Source: Clostridium sp. UBA4108
Lineage (GTDB): Bacteria > Bacillota > Clostridia > Clostridiales > Clostridiaceae
DNA length: 32,828 bases
NCBI GenBank assembly: GCA_002381695.1
Contig: DFXM01000044.1
Coordinates: 1 to 32,828, forward strand
Reading direction: 5' to 3'
In this document: in pieces, positions 1-7,452 of the stretch
Layout of the letters: every line of letters starts with the position of its first letter
Numbering within the stretch: position 1 is the stretch's first letter
Notes under the pieces: generated by a model
The model's input: the letters and a program-made list of their open reading frames with translations, nothing else
Database searches by the model: none
What the model was told of the DNA's origin: nothing
Translations under genes and position numbers: made by a program

Positions 1-24
1 TTTTACAGTACCAAACAAAGCCAT
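1..24 (-). CDS. Possible start of a gene running off the window edge
   Basis: An ATG at 24 on the minus strand opens the frame MALFGTVK and continues past the window edge. It lies 6 nt after the TAG stop of the double-GNAT gene, a spacing typical of coupled genes. There is no clear Shine-Dalgarno sequence, only an A-rich run, so this could be chance. Nothing can be said of function. Confidence 0.25.
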
Positions 25-30
25 ATTTAA

Positions 31-927
31 CTACTTTTTTATTGCTTCATAATAATTCATTGTAGAAGCTCCTTCAAAGCCGCATGATTTATAAAGATTT
101 AAAGCGTTGTTATTCTCTGTAACAACTTGAAGTTTTATTTCCTCTGAGTTTCCTTCCTTTAGTTTTTCTATTGCACTAATTAAAATTTCTCTTCCATAAC
201 CTTTTCTGCGATACTCTGGAAGCACTCCTAATCCATAAATACCTCCTACACCGTTGTTTATTTCTAAACGAACTTTTCCTATAATCCTATTGTCAACTTC
301 TGCCATATAACTATATGAGCTATCACTCTCATCATCCTCTACCTCTGAAACATCATCCTCTTTGAATTCACTGTTAAAATATATTGAGTCTTGCCATGCT
401 ATTTCTCTTGCGTCACTTTTAGTAGCTTCACGTAGAACCACATTATTTGATTGAAAATTTTCTATTAAGTTATCTTTTAAAAACATCTCATATTCTGAAT
501 TATTATAAGTAGCACCAGTATACTTAATAAATTCAATACCAGAATCAGAAGCATTATCACATAGTAAAAGCATTTTTTTTCCTTCTCTTTTTCTCCATTC
601 ATCTTTGACTAAAGAAAATAATTTTTTAAATATGCCCCTTCTTCTATACATTGGATGCACCATTCCATTAACTTCTAAAGCATCCCCACCAAATTCACCA
701 ATACCAATGTATCCAATAAGTTCATTATTGTCATAATACATAAATTCATTAATATTGTTTAAGCTTTTATTTTTCCCCTTCTCTCTGCTTAATTTATAAT
801 CAATCTCCAACTTTAGTGTAGTTTTATCCGTTTCTAAACAAAGTTTCTCAAGTCCACTGATGTCCTTAGCATCCCTTTCATCTAGTAGTTCCTTTAACTT
901 TATACAAGGATTTTTTATATCTCCCAT
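31..927 (-). CDS. Double-domain GNAT N-acetyltransferase
   Basis: This 298-residue protein carries two GNAT folds. The N-terminal one (about residues 60-130) has the acetyl-CoA loop region NGMVHPMYRRRGIFKKLF. The C-terminal one (about 160-298) has GLGVLPEYRRKGYGREIL and the closing NNNALNLYKSCGFEG segment typical of GNAT C-termini. Both pyrophosphate-loop motifs (R-x-x-G-x-G/I) look usable, although the first has RRRGI in place of RGxG. Such tandem GNATs are common in Firmicutes, and their substrates (amines, peptides or antibiotics) cannot be read from sequence. The ATG at 927 follows a purine-rich GGGGGAA site 9-10 nt upstream. Residues 192-205 form a very acidic Asp/Glu/Ser patch between the domains. 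The family call is secure; the substrate is unknown. Confidence 0.85.
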   Translation of the reverse strand: MGDIKNPCIKLKELLDERDAKDISGLEKLCLETDKTTLKLEIDYKLSREKGKNKSLNNINEFMYYDNNELIGYIGIGEFGGDALEVNGMVHPMYRRRGIFKKLFSLVKDEWRKREGKKMLLLCDNASDSGIEFIKYTGATYNNSEYEMFLKDNLIENFQSNNVVLREATKSDAREIAWQDSIYFNSEFKEDDVSEVEDDESDSSYSYMAEVDNRIIGKVRLEINNGVGGIYGLGVLPEYRRKGYGREILISAIEKLKEGNSEEIKLQVVTENNNALNLYKSCGFEGASTMNYYEAIKK

Positions 928-976
928 AACTTCTATTCCCCCTATTTTATCTTACTTATAATTTTTTATTAATGTA

Positions 977-1168
977 CTAAGTTTTTGACTTTAATCTAAA
1001 CCTCTCCTTTTTTGTAGCTTCTATCACATATTCATGTAAAGGCTTTATACAAAGCCCTATCATAACAAAAAAATTATTCATAGTATCACTATTTCCTGTG
1101 TTATACCCTATGAATCTTATACTTTTTAATGCTATAATATCATCTCCATCATACCATAAAAATCCAAA
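977..1168 (-). pseudogene. C-terminal relic of an unrecognised protein
   Basis: On the minus strand an open frame of 63 codons ends in TAG at 977-979. It reads protein-like sequence (for example WYDGDDIIALKSIRFIG and FFVMIGLCIKPLHEYVIEAT) but has no usable start: an in-frame TAA closes it at the 5' side, and a neighbouring frame reads on into GYNLDFYG as if frameshifted. I do not recognise the family. The composition and the hydrophobic pattern argue for former coding sequence rather than chance. It lies between the double-GNAT gene and a terminator that closes another relic. Confidence 0.45.
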
Positions 1169-1231
1169 TTATACCCTAACTTCTTAGTATAAAGAGTTAT
1201 ATTTACTTCCTATGAAGTATTGATAAAAATA

Positions 1232-1268
1232 AAAAGATCCTATGTTTTATTCTAAAACATAAGATCTT
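1232..1268 (-). terminator. Rho-independent terminator of the decayed NUDIX gene
   Basis: A 16-bp stem (one mismatch) with arms at about 1233-1249 and 1252-1268 and a very short loop. On the minus strand it is followed by TTTTTATTTTTAT. It sits about 80 nt downstream of the stop of the NUDIX relic and probably served that gene. Confidence 0.7.
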
Positions 1269-1348
1269 AAATCATCTTCTTCTCTTTGGCATGCATAGAA
1301 AATGGAAAAGAGCTAAATTGTGGTAAGATATTCATTCAAATTTACGTA

Positions 1349-1500
1349 CTAAACAATTTCATTAAATGCTTTATTCAAAAATTCATGAGTTTCTTCATGG
1401 TATAAAATTCTCATTAAGTCTTCTTTACAAAAGAACTTCACTTCATCAATTTCTTCATCTTGTAACTTTAATTCTCCTCTATTACCCAAATACTCCACAT
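1349..1500 (-). pseudogene. NUDIX hydrolase C-terminal relic
   Basis: The minus-strand frame ending in TAG at 1349-1351 encodes about 50 residues, including EYLGNRGELKLQDEEIDEVK and FFCKEDLMRILYHEETHEFL. This matches the C-terminal part of NUDIX hydrolases, where the strand and helix after the Nudix box read E-I-D-E-V-x-F/W-F-x-x-E-E/D-L. An in-frame stop lies just upstream, and the Nudix box (G-x5-E-x7-R-E-U-x-E-E) and the whole N-terminus are missing. The piece is therefore a dead remnant. A good terminator still lies downstream. Confidence 0.65.
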
Positions 1501-1534
1501 AAAATATTTATATATAAACAACATTCAAATCAAT

Positions 1535-1564
1535 TTGCAAGATAACTTTTATATTTGGTATAAT
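1535..1564 (+). promoter_or_regulatory. Sigma-A type promoter for the PNPOx-like gene
   Basis: TTGCAA (1535-1540), an 18-nt spacer and TATAAT (1559-1564), with TTTGG just before the -10. The predicted start near 1571 gives a leader of about 60 nt to the ATG at 1635. Confidence 0.6.
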
Positions 1565-1634
1565 ATTCCTTAATGGCAGTTATATCAGCTTTATAAAATA
1601 TTCGAATTTAGATTTATTGAAGGGTGATGATGGT

Positions 1635-2108
1635 ATGAAACTTAACTTAGATACTGTTAATAACATATTAGAAAGAGAAAAAATCCTTTATTTAGCAACA
1701 ACAAATAGTAAATATCCAGACAATTCAGCTGTTTGTTTTGCATATGATGAAAATTTACATTTGTATTTTGGAAGTTATTCAGATACATTAAAATGTAAAA
1801 ACATTGCAGGAAATTCATATGTAGCAATAGCTGTTGGAACATTGCAGATTCATGGAATTGCGAAGATTGTGCCATATGGTAGTATAGAGTACAAAAATAA
1901 AAGAAAAATTTATGATGAGCGTTTTCCTCAATACATATCAATATTTGAAAAAATCAATAATGAATTGTATGAAATAATTCCACTAGTAGTTTGGAATTAT
2001 AATACTTCATTAGGGGAAATGAATAGGGATGAATTGATATTTGATTTAGATTACTATGAATCAATCTCTCCATATAAATTTCATGAGTATGATGAGCGCT
2101 TATCATAG
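1635..2108 (+). CDS. Pyridoxamine 5'-phosphate oxidase-like flavin-binding protein
   Basis: The product is 157 residues from the chosen ATG. The N-terminal half follows the split-barrel PNPOx pattern: ILEREKILYLATTNSKYPDNSAVCF is the conserved opening (short helix, strand LATT, substrate-side strand), followed by LYFGSYSDTLKCKNI and VAIAV. Members bind FMN, F420 or haem, and many are of unknown substrate. True PdxH residues cannot be claimed. A TTG at 1617 would add six residues, but the AAGGGTGAT stretch upstream of 1635 acts better as a ribosome site for the ATG. The C-terminal 50 residues are less conserved and carry the acidic segment DELIFDLDYYE. Probably monocistronic. Confidence 0.75.
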   Translation: MKLNLDTVNNILEREKILYLATTNSKYPDNSAVCFAYDENLHLYFGSYSDTLKCKNIAGNSYVAIAVGTLQIHGIAKIVPYGSIEYKNKRKIYDERFPQYISIFEKINNELYEIIPLVVWNYNTSLGEMNRDELIFDLDYYESISPYKFHEYDERLS

Positions 2109-2216
2109 AATAATGAGAAATTCTTATATCAGGCTGCGAAAGTTAAAATTTACATTGCTTTTGCAATATATTTATAATTAATTTTATGAAGATTTAAAAC
2201 AACAAAAGGAGAGGTT

Positions 2217-2552
2217 ATGACTATGGAATTTCAAGAAGTAAAAATAGAAATATATGTTCCAGAAGAATATATAGTGAAATTAAGAGATGAACTTAATAAA
2301 GTGGATGCTTGTAAGATTGGAGATTATGACAATGTTATTTCTATAACAAATGTAAGAGGCTATTGGAGACCTTTAGAGGGTTCAGACCCTTTTAATGGGG
2401 AAGTAGGCAAAATATGTGATGGAGAGGAATGTAAGATTGAAATAAGATGTAAAAGAGAATATGTTAAAAATGCCCTTAAGGTTATTAAAGAAATTCACCC
2501 TTATGAAGAACCATTAATTAACATTATCCCAATTATAAATGAACTATTTTAA
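2217..2552 (+). CDS. Stand-alone NIF3/YqfO-type PII-like domain protein
   Basis: This 111-residue protein corresponds to the inserted ferredoxin-like (CutA/PII-like) domain found in the middle of NIF3/YqfO proteins, without the metal-binding NIF3 halves. Diagnostic features are the opening KIEIYVPEEYIVKLRDEL, the central GDYDNVISIT and GYWRPLEGSDPFNG segments, and the ending KEIHPYEEPLINIIP. The HPYEEP motif is the hallmark of the domain. In this family the fold forms trimers; its ligand is not established. The strong AAAGGAGAGG site (2206-2214) serves either the ATG at 2217 or, with better spacing, the ATG at 2223, so the N-terminus is uncertain by two residues. Confidence 0.75.
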   Translation: MTMEFQEVKIEIYVPEEYIVKLRDELNKVDACKIGDYDNVISITNVRGYWRPLEGSDPFNGEVGKICDGEECKIEIRCKREYVKNALKVIKEIHPYEEPLINIIPIINELF

Positions 2553-2611
2553 ACACTTATATTAACTAATGAATAAATATGTATAATTAAAAGATATTTT
2601 AGAATACATGG

Positions 2612-2617
2612 TATAAT
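2612..2617 (+). promoter_or_regulatory. Probable extended -10 element of the GNAT gene
   Basis: ATGGTATAATA contains a perfect -10 (TATAAT) preceded by TGG. No good -35 stands at 16-18 nt, so this would be an extended -10 promoter. The start codon at 2678 is about 55 nt downstream of the expected transcription start. Confidence 0.45.
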
Positions 2618-2677
2618 ATACAAAAACAATCTTTAGATGTTCATTATTAAGTAATTGATAGTTTTGGGGAGGACATT

Positions 2678-3145
2678 ATGGAATTATTTGAATATGAAAT
2701 TCGATTTGAAAATACAATTGAAAACTATGTTTTATCTGAGGAACAGCTGCAGTTTACAGGTACACCAAAGGAATGCGTAGAATTATCAGAAGTGGATGCT
2801 GACAGACATTCTATATTAGCAATTGAAAATAGTAATCTTGTTACATTCTTTGTACTTCATGAAAATGAAGGCGTAAAACCTTATTCTGAAAATCCGAATG
2901 CTATGTTATTACGAGCATTTTCAACGAATTATTATCATCAAGGAAAAGGGTATGCTAAGCAATCATTATTGTTATTACCTGAATTTGTACGTAAAGAATA
3001 TCCGCATATTAGTGAAATTGTATTAGCAGTAAATGTGAAAAATATAGCTGCACAATCGTTATATAAAAAATGTGGCTATATTGATGAAGGTGTGCGTAAA
3101 ATGGGAAAAAAAGGCGAACTTATTATTATGAGTTTTTATTTATAG
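2678..3145 (+). CDS. GNAT family N-acetyltransferase
   Basis: A 155-residue single-domain GNAT. The acetyl-CoA segment is LLRAFSTNYYHQGKGYAKQSL (Q-G-K-G-Y/A matches Q/R-x-x-G-x-G/A), and the C-terminal NVKNIAAQSLYKKCGYIDEG is the usual helix and beta-bulge. The ribosome site GGGGAGG lies 7 nt before the ATG. The substrate is unknown. Four of five arginine codons are CGN (CGA or CGT), whereas neighbours such as the NIF3-type gene use AGA almost exclusively. This suggests arrival from a Bacillus-like donor. The gene is monocistronic, with its own extended -10 and a strong terminator. Confidence 0.85.
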   Translation: MELFEYEIRFENTIENYVLSEEQLQFTGTPKECVELSEVDADRHSILAIENSNLVTFFVLHENEGVKPYSENPNAMLLRAFSTNYYHQGKGYAKQSLLLLPEFVRKEYPHISEIVLAVNVKNIAAQSLYKKCGYIDEGVRKMGKKGELIIMSFYL

Positions 3146-3187
3146 TGGATGTTTCATAAAGATTCATTCCTCGTAATAATCAAAGTG

Positions 3188-3228
3188 AAATAGACTTGAT
3201 TCTACTGTTGTAGAGTCAAGTCTATTTT
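3188..3228 (+). terminator. Rho-independent terminator after the GNAT gene
   Basis: An 18-bp stem with a single G:T pair and a TGTT loop (arms about 3188-3205 and 3210-3227), ending in TATTTT on the plus strand. It is 40 nt downstream of the GNAT stop. Confidence 0.8.
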
Positions 3229-3357
3229 AAAATTTCAATTATATCAACATTAAAATTTAATAGAGCTTAATTTAAATAAAATTAATAATTATTGTTATAT
3301 CCTAAAGATATAATTACCTATAGAAGGTTTAGCTGCCTTAAATGCCGCATTTTCAGA

Positions 3358-4608
3358 TTAAGCTTTTAAATTTCCTCTTTTAGAGCTTAATGTTATCTTT
3401 GCAACCAATGCCATAATCAAGGTAAATGCTCCAGCAATTAAAACCGTTATATAAACTCTATCATTAAAGCTGTCCAGCAATGTACCATAAATAATTTGAC
3501 CTACTGGAGTTGCACATGTAGCTACTGCAAAAAGTATTGCCATAACCTTACCAAGTAATTCGTTGGGGGTTTCTTTTTGTATGGTTGTCGTAATAAAAAT
3601 TGATGCTATCGTTATTACAAAAAGTATTAGCATAGCTGATACTGTGAAAAAGATAAAAGGTATCCAAAATCCTAAATCTAATGCAACTAGGCTAACGGAT
3701 AATGCCATTGGGATGAATAAAAGTCCACAAGCAACAAACCACAAATACAGATTATCTATTCTTAGTTTTTTACTAATAACTCCAATTCCCATGGCTGCTA
3801 AAATTGTACTAAAGGATATTGCCCCCTGTGTTACGCCAAATAATGTGCTATCGGCACTCAGTACAATCTTCACAATATAAGGGACACCTACTAAAATCAT
3901 TGGTGATAGAAATAAGTTTATCCCGGCAGCAATAAACATAGTTTTTAAGATAAAAGAGTTTTTATTTAATATATAGCTTAAACCTTCTTTAATATCCACA
4001 AAAATTGCCGTTACAATATGACCGCCGTGGGACTTCTTTGTAAAAGGTATTTGTATGAATATCTCCATTACCGCTGACAGGAAAAATGCACTACAGCTAA
4101 CAATTACAATGGCTTCGAGCCCGACAAGTCCATATAATAACCCTCCTAAAATTGGGCCGATGATTCCCGTTAGTGCGCTTACACCGGATACTATGCCATT
4201 TGCCTTTATCAGGTTGTCCTCATCAACCAATACTGGAATTGACGCTTGAACAGCAGGCTGATACATAGTGCTTACAACAGATAGTAACGTCATTATCACA
4301 CCTATGAAAAACACCGAATTATTCCCATAGAATAAAAACATCATTAAAGCTAAAACAATGGCACTGCTTAAAAAGTCAAAGATCACCATCAAGTTTCGAC
4401 GATTGAATCTATCTGCGATAGCGCCGCCAATTGGTGAAAGTATGATAACTGGTATAGTTGAAATAGCTAGGATTGTAGCAAAAGTTTCCGCTTTACCTGT
4501 TAAATCAAGTATGTATAGGGATAAAGAGAATTTTAATATTGATGCTCCAAAAAGTGATATAATCTGTCCTAAAATCATTAAATTAAAATTTCTATTAAAT
4601 GTCTTCAT
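3358..4608 (-). CDS. MFS efflux transporter (macrolide-efflux / MFS_3 type)
   Basis: A 416-residue integral membrane protein with about 12 hydrophobic helices. It opens with FNLMILGQIISLFGASILKFSLSLYILDLTG and carries the MFS loop 2-3 signature PIGGAIADRFNRRNLMVIFD (motif A, G-x3-D-R-x-x-R-R). This subfamily comprises drug/H+ antiporters such as MefA-type macrolide exporters and related siderophore exporters; the substrate here is unknown. It is the last gene of the TetR-ABC-small protein-MFS operon, 34 nt after the small membrane gene. GC content is visibly higher in its middle part than in neighbouring genes. Its last 103 bp of coding sequence recur at 8023-8125 with six differences. No convincing terminator was found downstream. 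Confidence 0.85.
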   Translation of the reverse strand: MKTFNRNFNLMILGQIISLFGASILKFSLSLYILDLTGKAETFATILAISTIPVIILSPIGGAIADRFNRRNLMVIFDFLSSAIVLALMMFLFYGNNSVFFIGVIMTLLSVVSTMYQPAVQASIPVLVDEDNLIKANGIVSGVSALTGIIGPILGGLLYGLVGLEAIVIVSCSAFFLSAVMEIFIQIPFTKKSHGGHIVTAIFVDIKEGLSYILNKNSFILKTMFIAAGINLFLSPMILVGVPYIVKIVLSADSTLFGVTQGAISFSTILAAMGIGVISKKLRIDNLYLWFVACGLLFIPMALSVSLVALDLGFWIPFIFFTVSAMLILFVITIASIFITTTIQKETPNELLGKVMAILFAVATCATPVGQIIYGTLLDSFNDRVYITVLIAGAFTLIMALVAKITLSSKRGNLKA

Positions 4609-4642
4609 TTTTCACGTTTCGCCTTCCCATCCATATAAAATT

Positions 4643-4858
4643 CTATGTGCGCCATATGATTTGCATGATATTTGATAGAATTGAAGCAACCCCAATTCCA
4701 ATACAAACCCATGCCGCGGTACTTTTCCCGCGTGTTTTCTTTTTTCTTAATAAGCCAAATATTATAAGAAAAATTGATACTACTATGCTAATGATTGAAG
4801 TAGTTAATAAAAATTGTGGGCTAAAAGATACATTGAAATAATTATCTAGATTACTCAT
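4643..4858 (-). CDS. Small two-helix membrane protein of the efflux operon
   Basis: A 71-residue protein starting MSNLDNYF. Two hydrophobic segments (about residues 15-35 and 47-65) are separated by the basic loop RKKKTRGKS, which would sit in the cytoplasm. An upstream in-frame ATG at 4894 would overlap the permease gene. The ATG at 4858 has a perfect AGGAGG site 7 nt upstream, so I chose it. It lies 22 nt after the ABC permease and 34 nt before the MFS gene. I do not recognise a named family. Its position suggests an accessory subunit of either transporter (inference). Confidence 0.65.
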   Translation of the reverse strand: MSNLDNYFNVSFSPQFLLTTSIISIVVSIFLIIFGLLRKKKTRGKSTAAWVCIGIGVASILSNIMQIIWRT

Positions 4859-4880
4859 GACAGTTCCTCCTAATAATGAT

Positions 4881-5573
4881 TTAATATAAATCATTGTTTA
4901 CAATATTTTTTATGGCTATTGATGCAAAAAATACCCCAATAGCACCTAATACTAACGAAATTGGTATTATAAAGATTAACCCTCCAGCACCTGTTTGTGC
5001 ATTAACCACTATACTAACAATGAAAAGAGATGAAATAATGGTTGCAATGGTGGATTTTCGTATCATTCCAATATACAGAGGTAGCATTCCCAATAAAGTC
5101 GCTGTAATTGTTGTTATTCCAACATTAAAAACGTATTTTGGAGTAATCCCATAACTAACAAAATTCAATACCTTGCTCATTCCGAATATGCAAATGTTTT
5201 GAAGCAATTCCGAAACGACAATGGAAACAAATGTCACTAGCAATATCAAAGTTAGTTTAGTGGCTATCAATTTTTTCCGGTTAATGGGATAAGTGAAAAG
5301 TAACGACATTGTTTTACTTCTAAATTCTTCGACGATAATCGTTGCTATTAAAACAGATTCCCATACCAAAAAAGTAGCTTTGATTAACATACTACTAATG
5401 CTCATTGTGTCCAATTCAAAAGATGGTAAATTGGTTTGTGGAACTTGCCCAATTGAAAGCATATATGTCATAAACAAACTAAAAAATAGAATTACTATAT
5501 TAGCGATGATTACACCAAAAACATGATTCTTTAGGTTAAATCTTTCTAGCTCCAGCTTTATTAAATTTGTCAC
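4881..5573 (-). CDS. ABC-2 type transporter permease (lantibiotic/bacitracin resistance-like)
   Basis: A 230-residue permease with about six hydrophobic helices, including VFGVIIANIVILFFSLFMTYM near the N-terminus and IFIIPISLVLGAIGVFFASIAI near the C-terminus. The central SVLIATIIVEEFRSKTMSLLFTYPINRKKL segment is the cytoplasmic coupling motif (E-E-F/Y-R-x-K-T) typical of the ABC-2 permeases paired with BcrA-type ATPases. The start is GTG and overlaps the TAG of the ATPase gene by one base (TAGTG), indicating translational coupling. Likely function: export of, or immunity to, a membrane-active peptide or drug. The substrate cannot be told. Confidence 0.8.
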   Translation of the reverse strand: MTNLIKLELERFNLKNHVFGVIIANIVILFFSLFMTYMLSIGQVPQTNLPSFELDTMSISSMLIKATFLVWESVLIATIIVEEFRSKTMSLLFTYPINRKKLIATKLTLILLVTFVSIVVSELLQNICIFGMSKVLNFVSYGITPKYVFNVGITTITATLLGMLPLYIGMIRKSTIATIISSLFIVSIVVNAQTGAGGLIFIIPISLVLGAIGVFFASIAIKNIVNNDLY

Positions 5574-6295
5574 TATTTCCCTACCCCCTCTAATAGCTGC
5601 AAATAGTACTCCTCTAAATTAATATTCTTTGCCCTAATATCATTCATTGACAATTCCTCTAGAATGATGCCTTTGTTGATAATGCCGATGGTATGTGCAA
5701 TTTTCTCCATCTCGCTTAAAATATGGCTTGATATTAAAATTGTGGTTCCTCGCTCTTTATTAATTTTAATAAGCAGTTCTCTCATGTCTGATATACCTTT
5801 AGGATCAAGCCCATTGATTGGCTCATCTAATATTAGAATTTCGGGATTTGTCAATATTGCTCTTGCAATTGCAAGTCTTTGCTTCATCCCTAGTGAAAAA
5901 TTTTTCACCTTTTTATTACCTGTATTTGATATGCCAGCCATTTGTAAAGACTTTTCAATGTTTGCCTTATAATCAATTCCCATATAGTCGCAATGCAGTT
6001 CCAAATTTTGTCTAGCTGTTAGGTTTTGATAAAAAACAGGCATTTCAATAATACTGCCAATTTTGGAGAAAACCTTGTTACTGCTGTCCAGCTCCTCTTC
6101 GTTCAATAAATTGATTGTGCCAGAGGTTGGCTTTAGTATGCGAAATAATACTTTCATCAAAGTGGTTTTACCTGCTCCGTTTGCCCCTAAAAATCCGTAA
6201 ATTTCACCTTTTTTAACTTTCATATTCACCTTTGATAATATTGTTTGATCATCAATTACTTTGCATAAATCATGTACTTCTATTGCATAGTCCAA
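5573..6295 (-). CDS. ABC transporter ATPase (BcrA-like)
   Basis: A 240-residue nucleotide-binding subunit. Walker A is GANGAGKT (37-44), the signature is FSLGMKQR (133-140), Walker B is ILILDEP (153-159), followed by the D-loop GLDP and the switch histidine in SSHIL. The signature has F-S-L-G-M in place of LSGGQ, which is usual in the BcrA/drug-export family and in lantibiotic immunity ATPases. It pairs with the adjoining permease and follows the TetR gene by 11 nt. It would energise export of a toxic amphipathic compound from the membrane (family-based inference). Confidence 0.88.
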   Translation of the reverse strand: MDYAIEVHDLCKVIDDQTILSKVNMKVKKGEIYGFLGANGAGKTTLMKVLFRILKPTSGTINLLNEEELDSSNKVFSKIGSIIEMPVFYQNLTARQNLELHCDYMGIDYKANIEKSLQMAGISNTGNKKVKNFSLGMKQRLAIARAILTNPEILILDEPINGLDPKGISDMRELLIKINKERGTTILISSHILSEMEKIAHTIGIINKGIILEELSMNDIRAKNINLEEYYLQLLEGVGK

Positions 6296-6306
6296 AACTG
6301 CACCTC

Positions 6307-6885
6307 CTATTCAAAAATTTCTTCTATCATCTTGTCCAGCATATACTCAAATACTTCAAAGTGATCATAAATAAGGTGCTCTTTATTCATATTTATAGAC
6401 AAAAGTGTATCAAAAACTGCCATCGCCTTATTTTCTTCAACTTTAAGAGTTAGGTTGTATTTCTTAATAACTTCTTGCATATTGCTTAAAGAATTAAGTT
6501 GATGCTTAGATAACCATTCTTTTGGAACTTTATTTATAAATGCCATAAAATCTGGGGTATTAAAATCAAAAATAAGGTTTCCTTTGTCATACTCCAAATA
6601 TATTAATTTTAGTGCTTTCGCAAAGTCATATTTTGTAGGTGTTCCCGCCATGGTTTCTTCAATTATCAAAAATAATCGCTTCTGGATAACATCAATAATA
6701 TCGCAAAATAATTCCTCTTTTGAACGATAAAACAGATAAAAAGCACCTTTAGATATTCCTACTTTTGCACAGAGATCATCAAGATTAGTTTTTTTATACC
6801 CAAATTTAGCCCAACTTTTTTCGCATTCTGCAATTAATTTTTCTCGTATACTCTCTTTCTCAGTTTCAGTAAAACTCTTAGCCAT
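6307..6885 (-). CDS. TetR/AcrR family transcriptional regulator
   Basis: A 192-residue protein with an N-terminal helix-turn-helix (about residues 30-60; LDDLCAKVGISKGAFYLFY is the classic TetR recognition unit followed by SKEELF). The rest is the variable helical ligand/dimer domain. First gene of a five-gene minus-strand operon that includes an ABC exporter and an MFS exporter, so it is most likely their local repressor. Upstream lies a perfect 16-bp inverted repeat that would cover the promoter, supporting autoregulation. The ATG is preceded by GGGAGG. Confidence 0.88.
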   Translation of the reverse strand: MAKSFTETEKESIREKLIAECEKSWAKFGYKKTNLDDLCAKVGISKGAFYLFYRSKEELFCDIIDVIQKRLFLIIEETMAGTPTKYDFAKALKLIYLEYDKGNLIFDFNTPDFMAFINKVPKEWLSKHQLNSLSNMQEVIKKYNLTLKVEENKAMAVFDTLLSINMNKEHLIYDHFEVFEYMLDKMIEEIFE

Positions 6886-6902
6886 GATAATACCTCCCGT
6901 AT

Positions 6903-6944
6903 ATTACTATATGACTTAAAAAATTTTATAAGTCATATAGTAAT
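6903..6944. promoter_or_regulatory. Putative TetR operator: perfect 16-bp inverted repeat
   Basis: Arms 6903-6918 (ATTACTATATGACTTA) and 6929-6944 are exact reverse complements separated by 10 AT bases that are themselves almost symmetrical. It starts 18 nt upstream of the TetR start codon and overlaps the plausible promoter elements ATGACT and TATAGT on the minus strand. There is no T-run after it in either direction, so it does not look like a terminator. Confidence 0.65.
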
Positions 6945-6981
6945 AATAAATGGTAATTTAAAATCTGTCAAGGAGAAGATA

Positions 6982-7220
6982 TTGAATTTAAAATACTTGA
7001 GCAATGCTCCTAAAAAAACTGTGAATTGCAAACCACAGGGATTGTTCCTCTTATTCTTTCTGATAGAGTTACACGCGAAATATGTTATTTCTTTGCAGTT
7101 TATTTGACTCTTAATACACTGGTAAATGCTATTTCGAAAAGTAAAAAAGACCGATATGTTGTTACATCACTTTCAGCCATAACTGCTATTTGTTTTTGGT
7201 TTACAGCCGTTGTGGGATAA
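6982..7220 (+). pseudogene. Small membrane protein gene, apparently frameshifted at an A7 run
   Basis: A good ribosome site (AAGGAG, 6970-6975) precedes a TTG start at 6982, reading MNLKYLSNAPKK. After seven A residues (7012-7018) this frame runs into a stop. The -1 frame, equivalent to adding one A, continues as NCELQTTGIVPLILSD and on to a TAA at 7220, giving a hydrophobic protein of about 80 residues. In the downstream frame alone no start has a good ribosome site; the first is a TTG at 7026. The downstream frame has two hydrophobic stretches (REICYFFAVYLTLNTLV and LSAITAICFWFTAVVG) around a basic loop. The family is not recognised. It is read divergently from the TetR operon and could share its operator. 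A sequencing error in the A-run, a real mutation or programmed slippage would all explain it. Confidence 0.45.
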
Positions 7221-7452
7221 AATATGTGTACAAAGATAATATAGAGCTCTGTATCACTTGTATAGCTCAAATTATCTTCATAAACTAATTACATTTTTTA
7301 AAGAAAGAGAGCCCTATTTCTTTAATTACATACATTATATTGAAATTAATGTTATAATTAGCATATAAAATAAACTGTATTAAGTATACTTTATAAGAAA
7401 TAGTGAACCAAAGGTTATGTATGCTATTTTTATTAAAATGGGGGCGTATTTG
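7221..7452 (+). other. Intergenic region with weak hairpin and a -10-like element
   Basis: An imperfect hairpin (arms AAGATAAT at about 7235 and ATTATCTT at about 7270, with an inner GAGCT/AGCTC pairing) follows the frameshifted gene and may be its terminator, though the T-run is poor. TATAAT at 7353-7358 could be the -10 of the next gene. Its -35 is not clear. Confidence 0.35.

Noticed and set aside
1657..1941. 94-codon minus-strand frame opposite the PNPOx-like gene
   Set aside because: The plus-strand frame has promoter, ribosome site and family match. The antisense frame is a His/Phe/Tyr-rich shadow.
4358..4841. Plus-strand frames opposite the MFS and small membrane genes
   Set aside because: No ribosome sites or recognisable domains; the minus strand carries a continuous, well-spaced operon.
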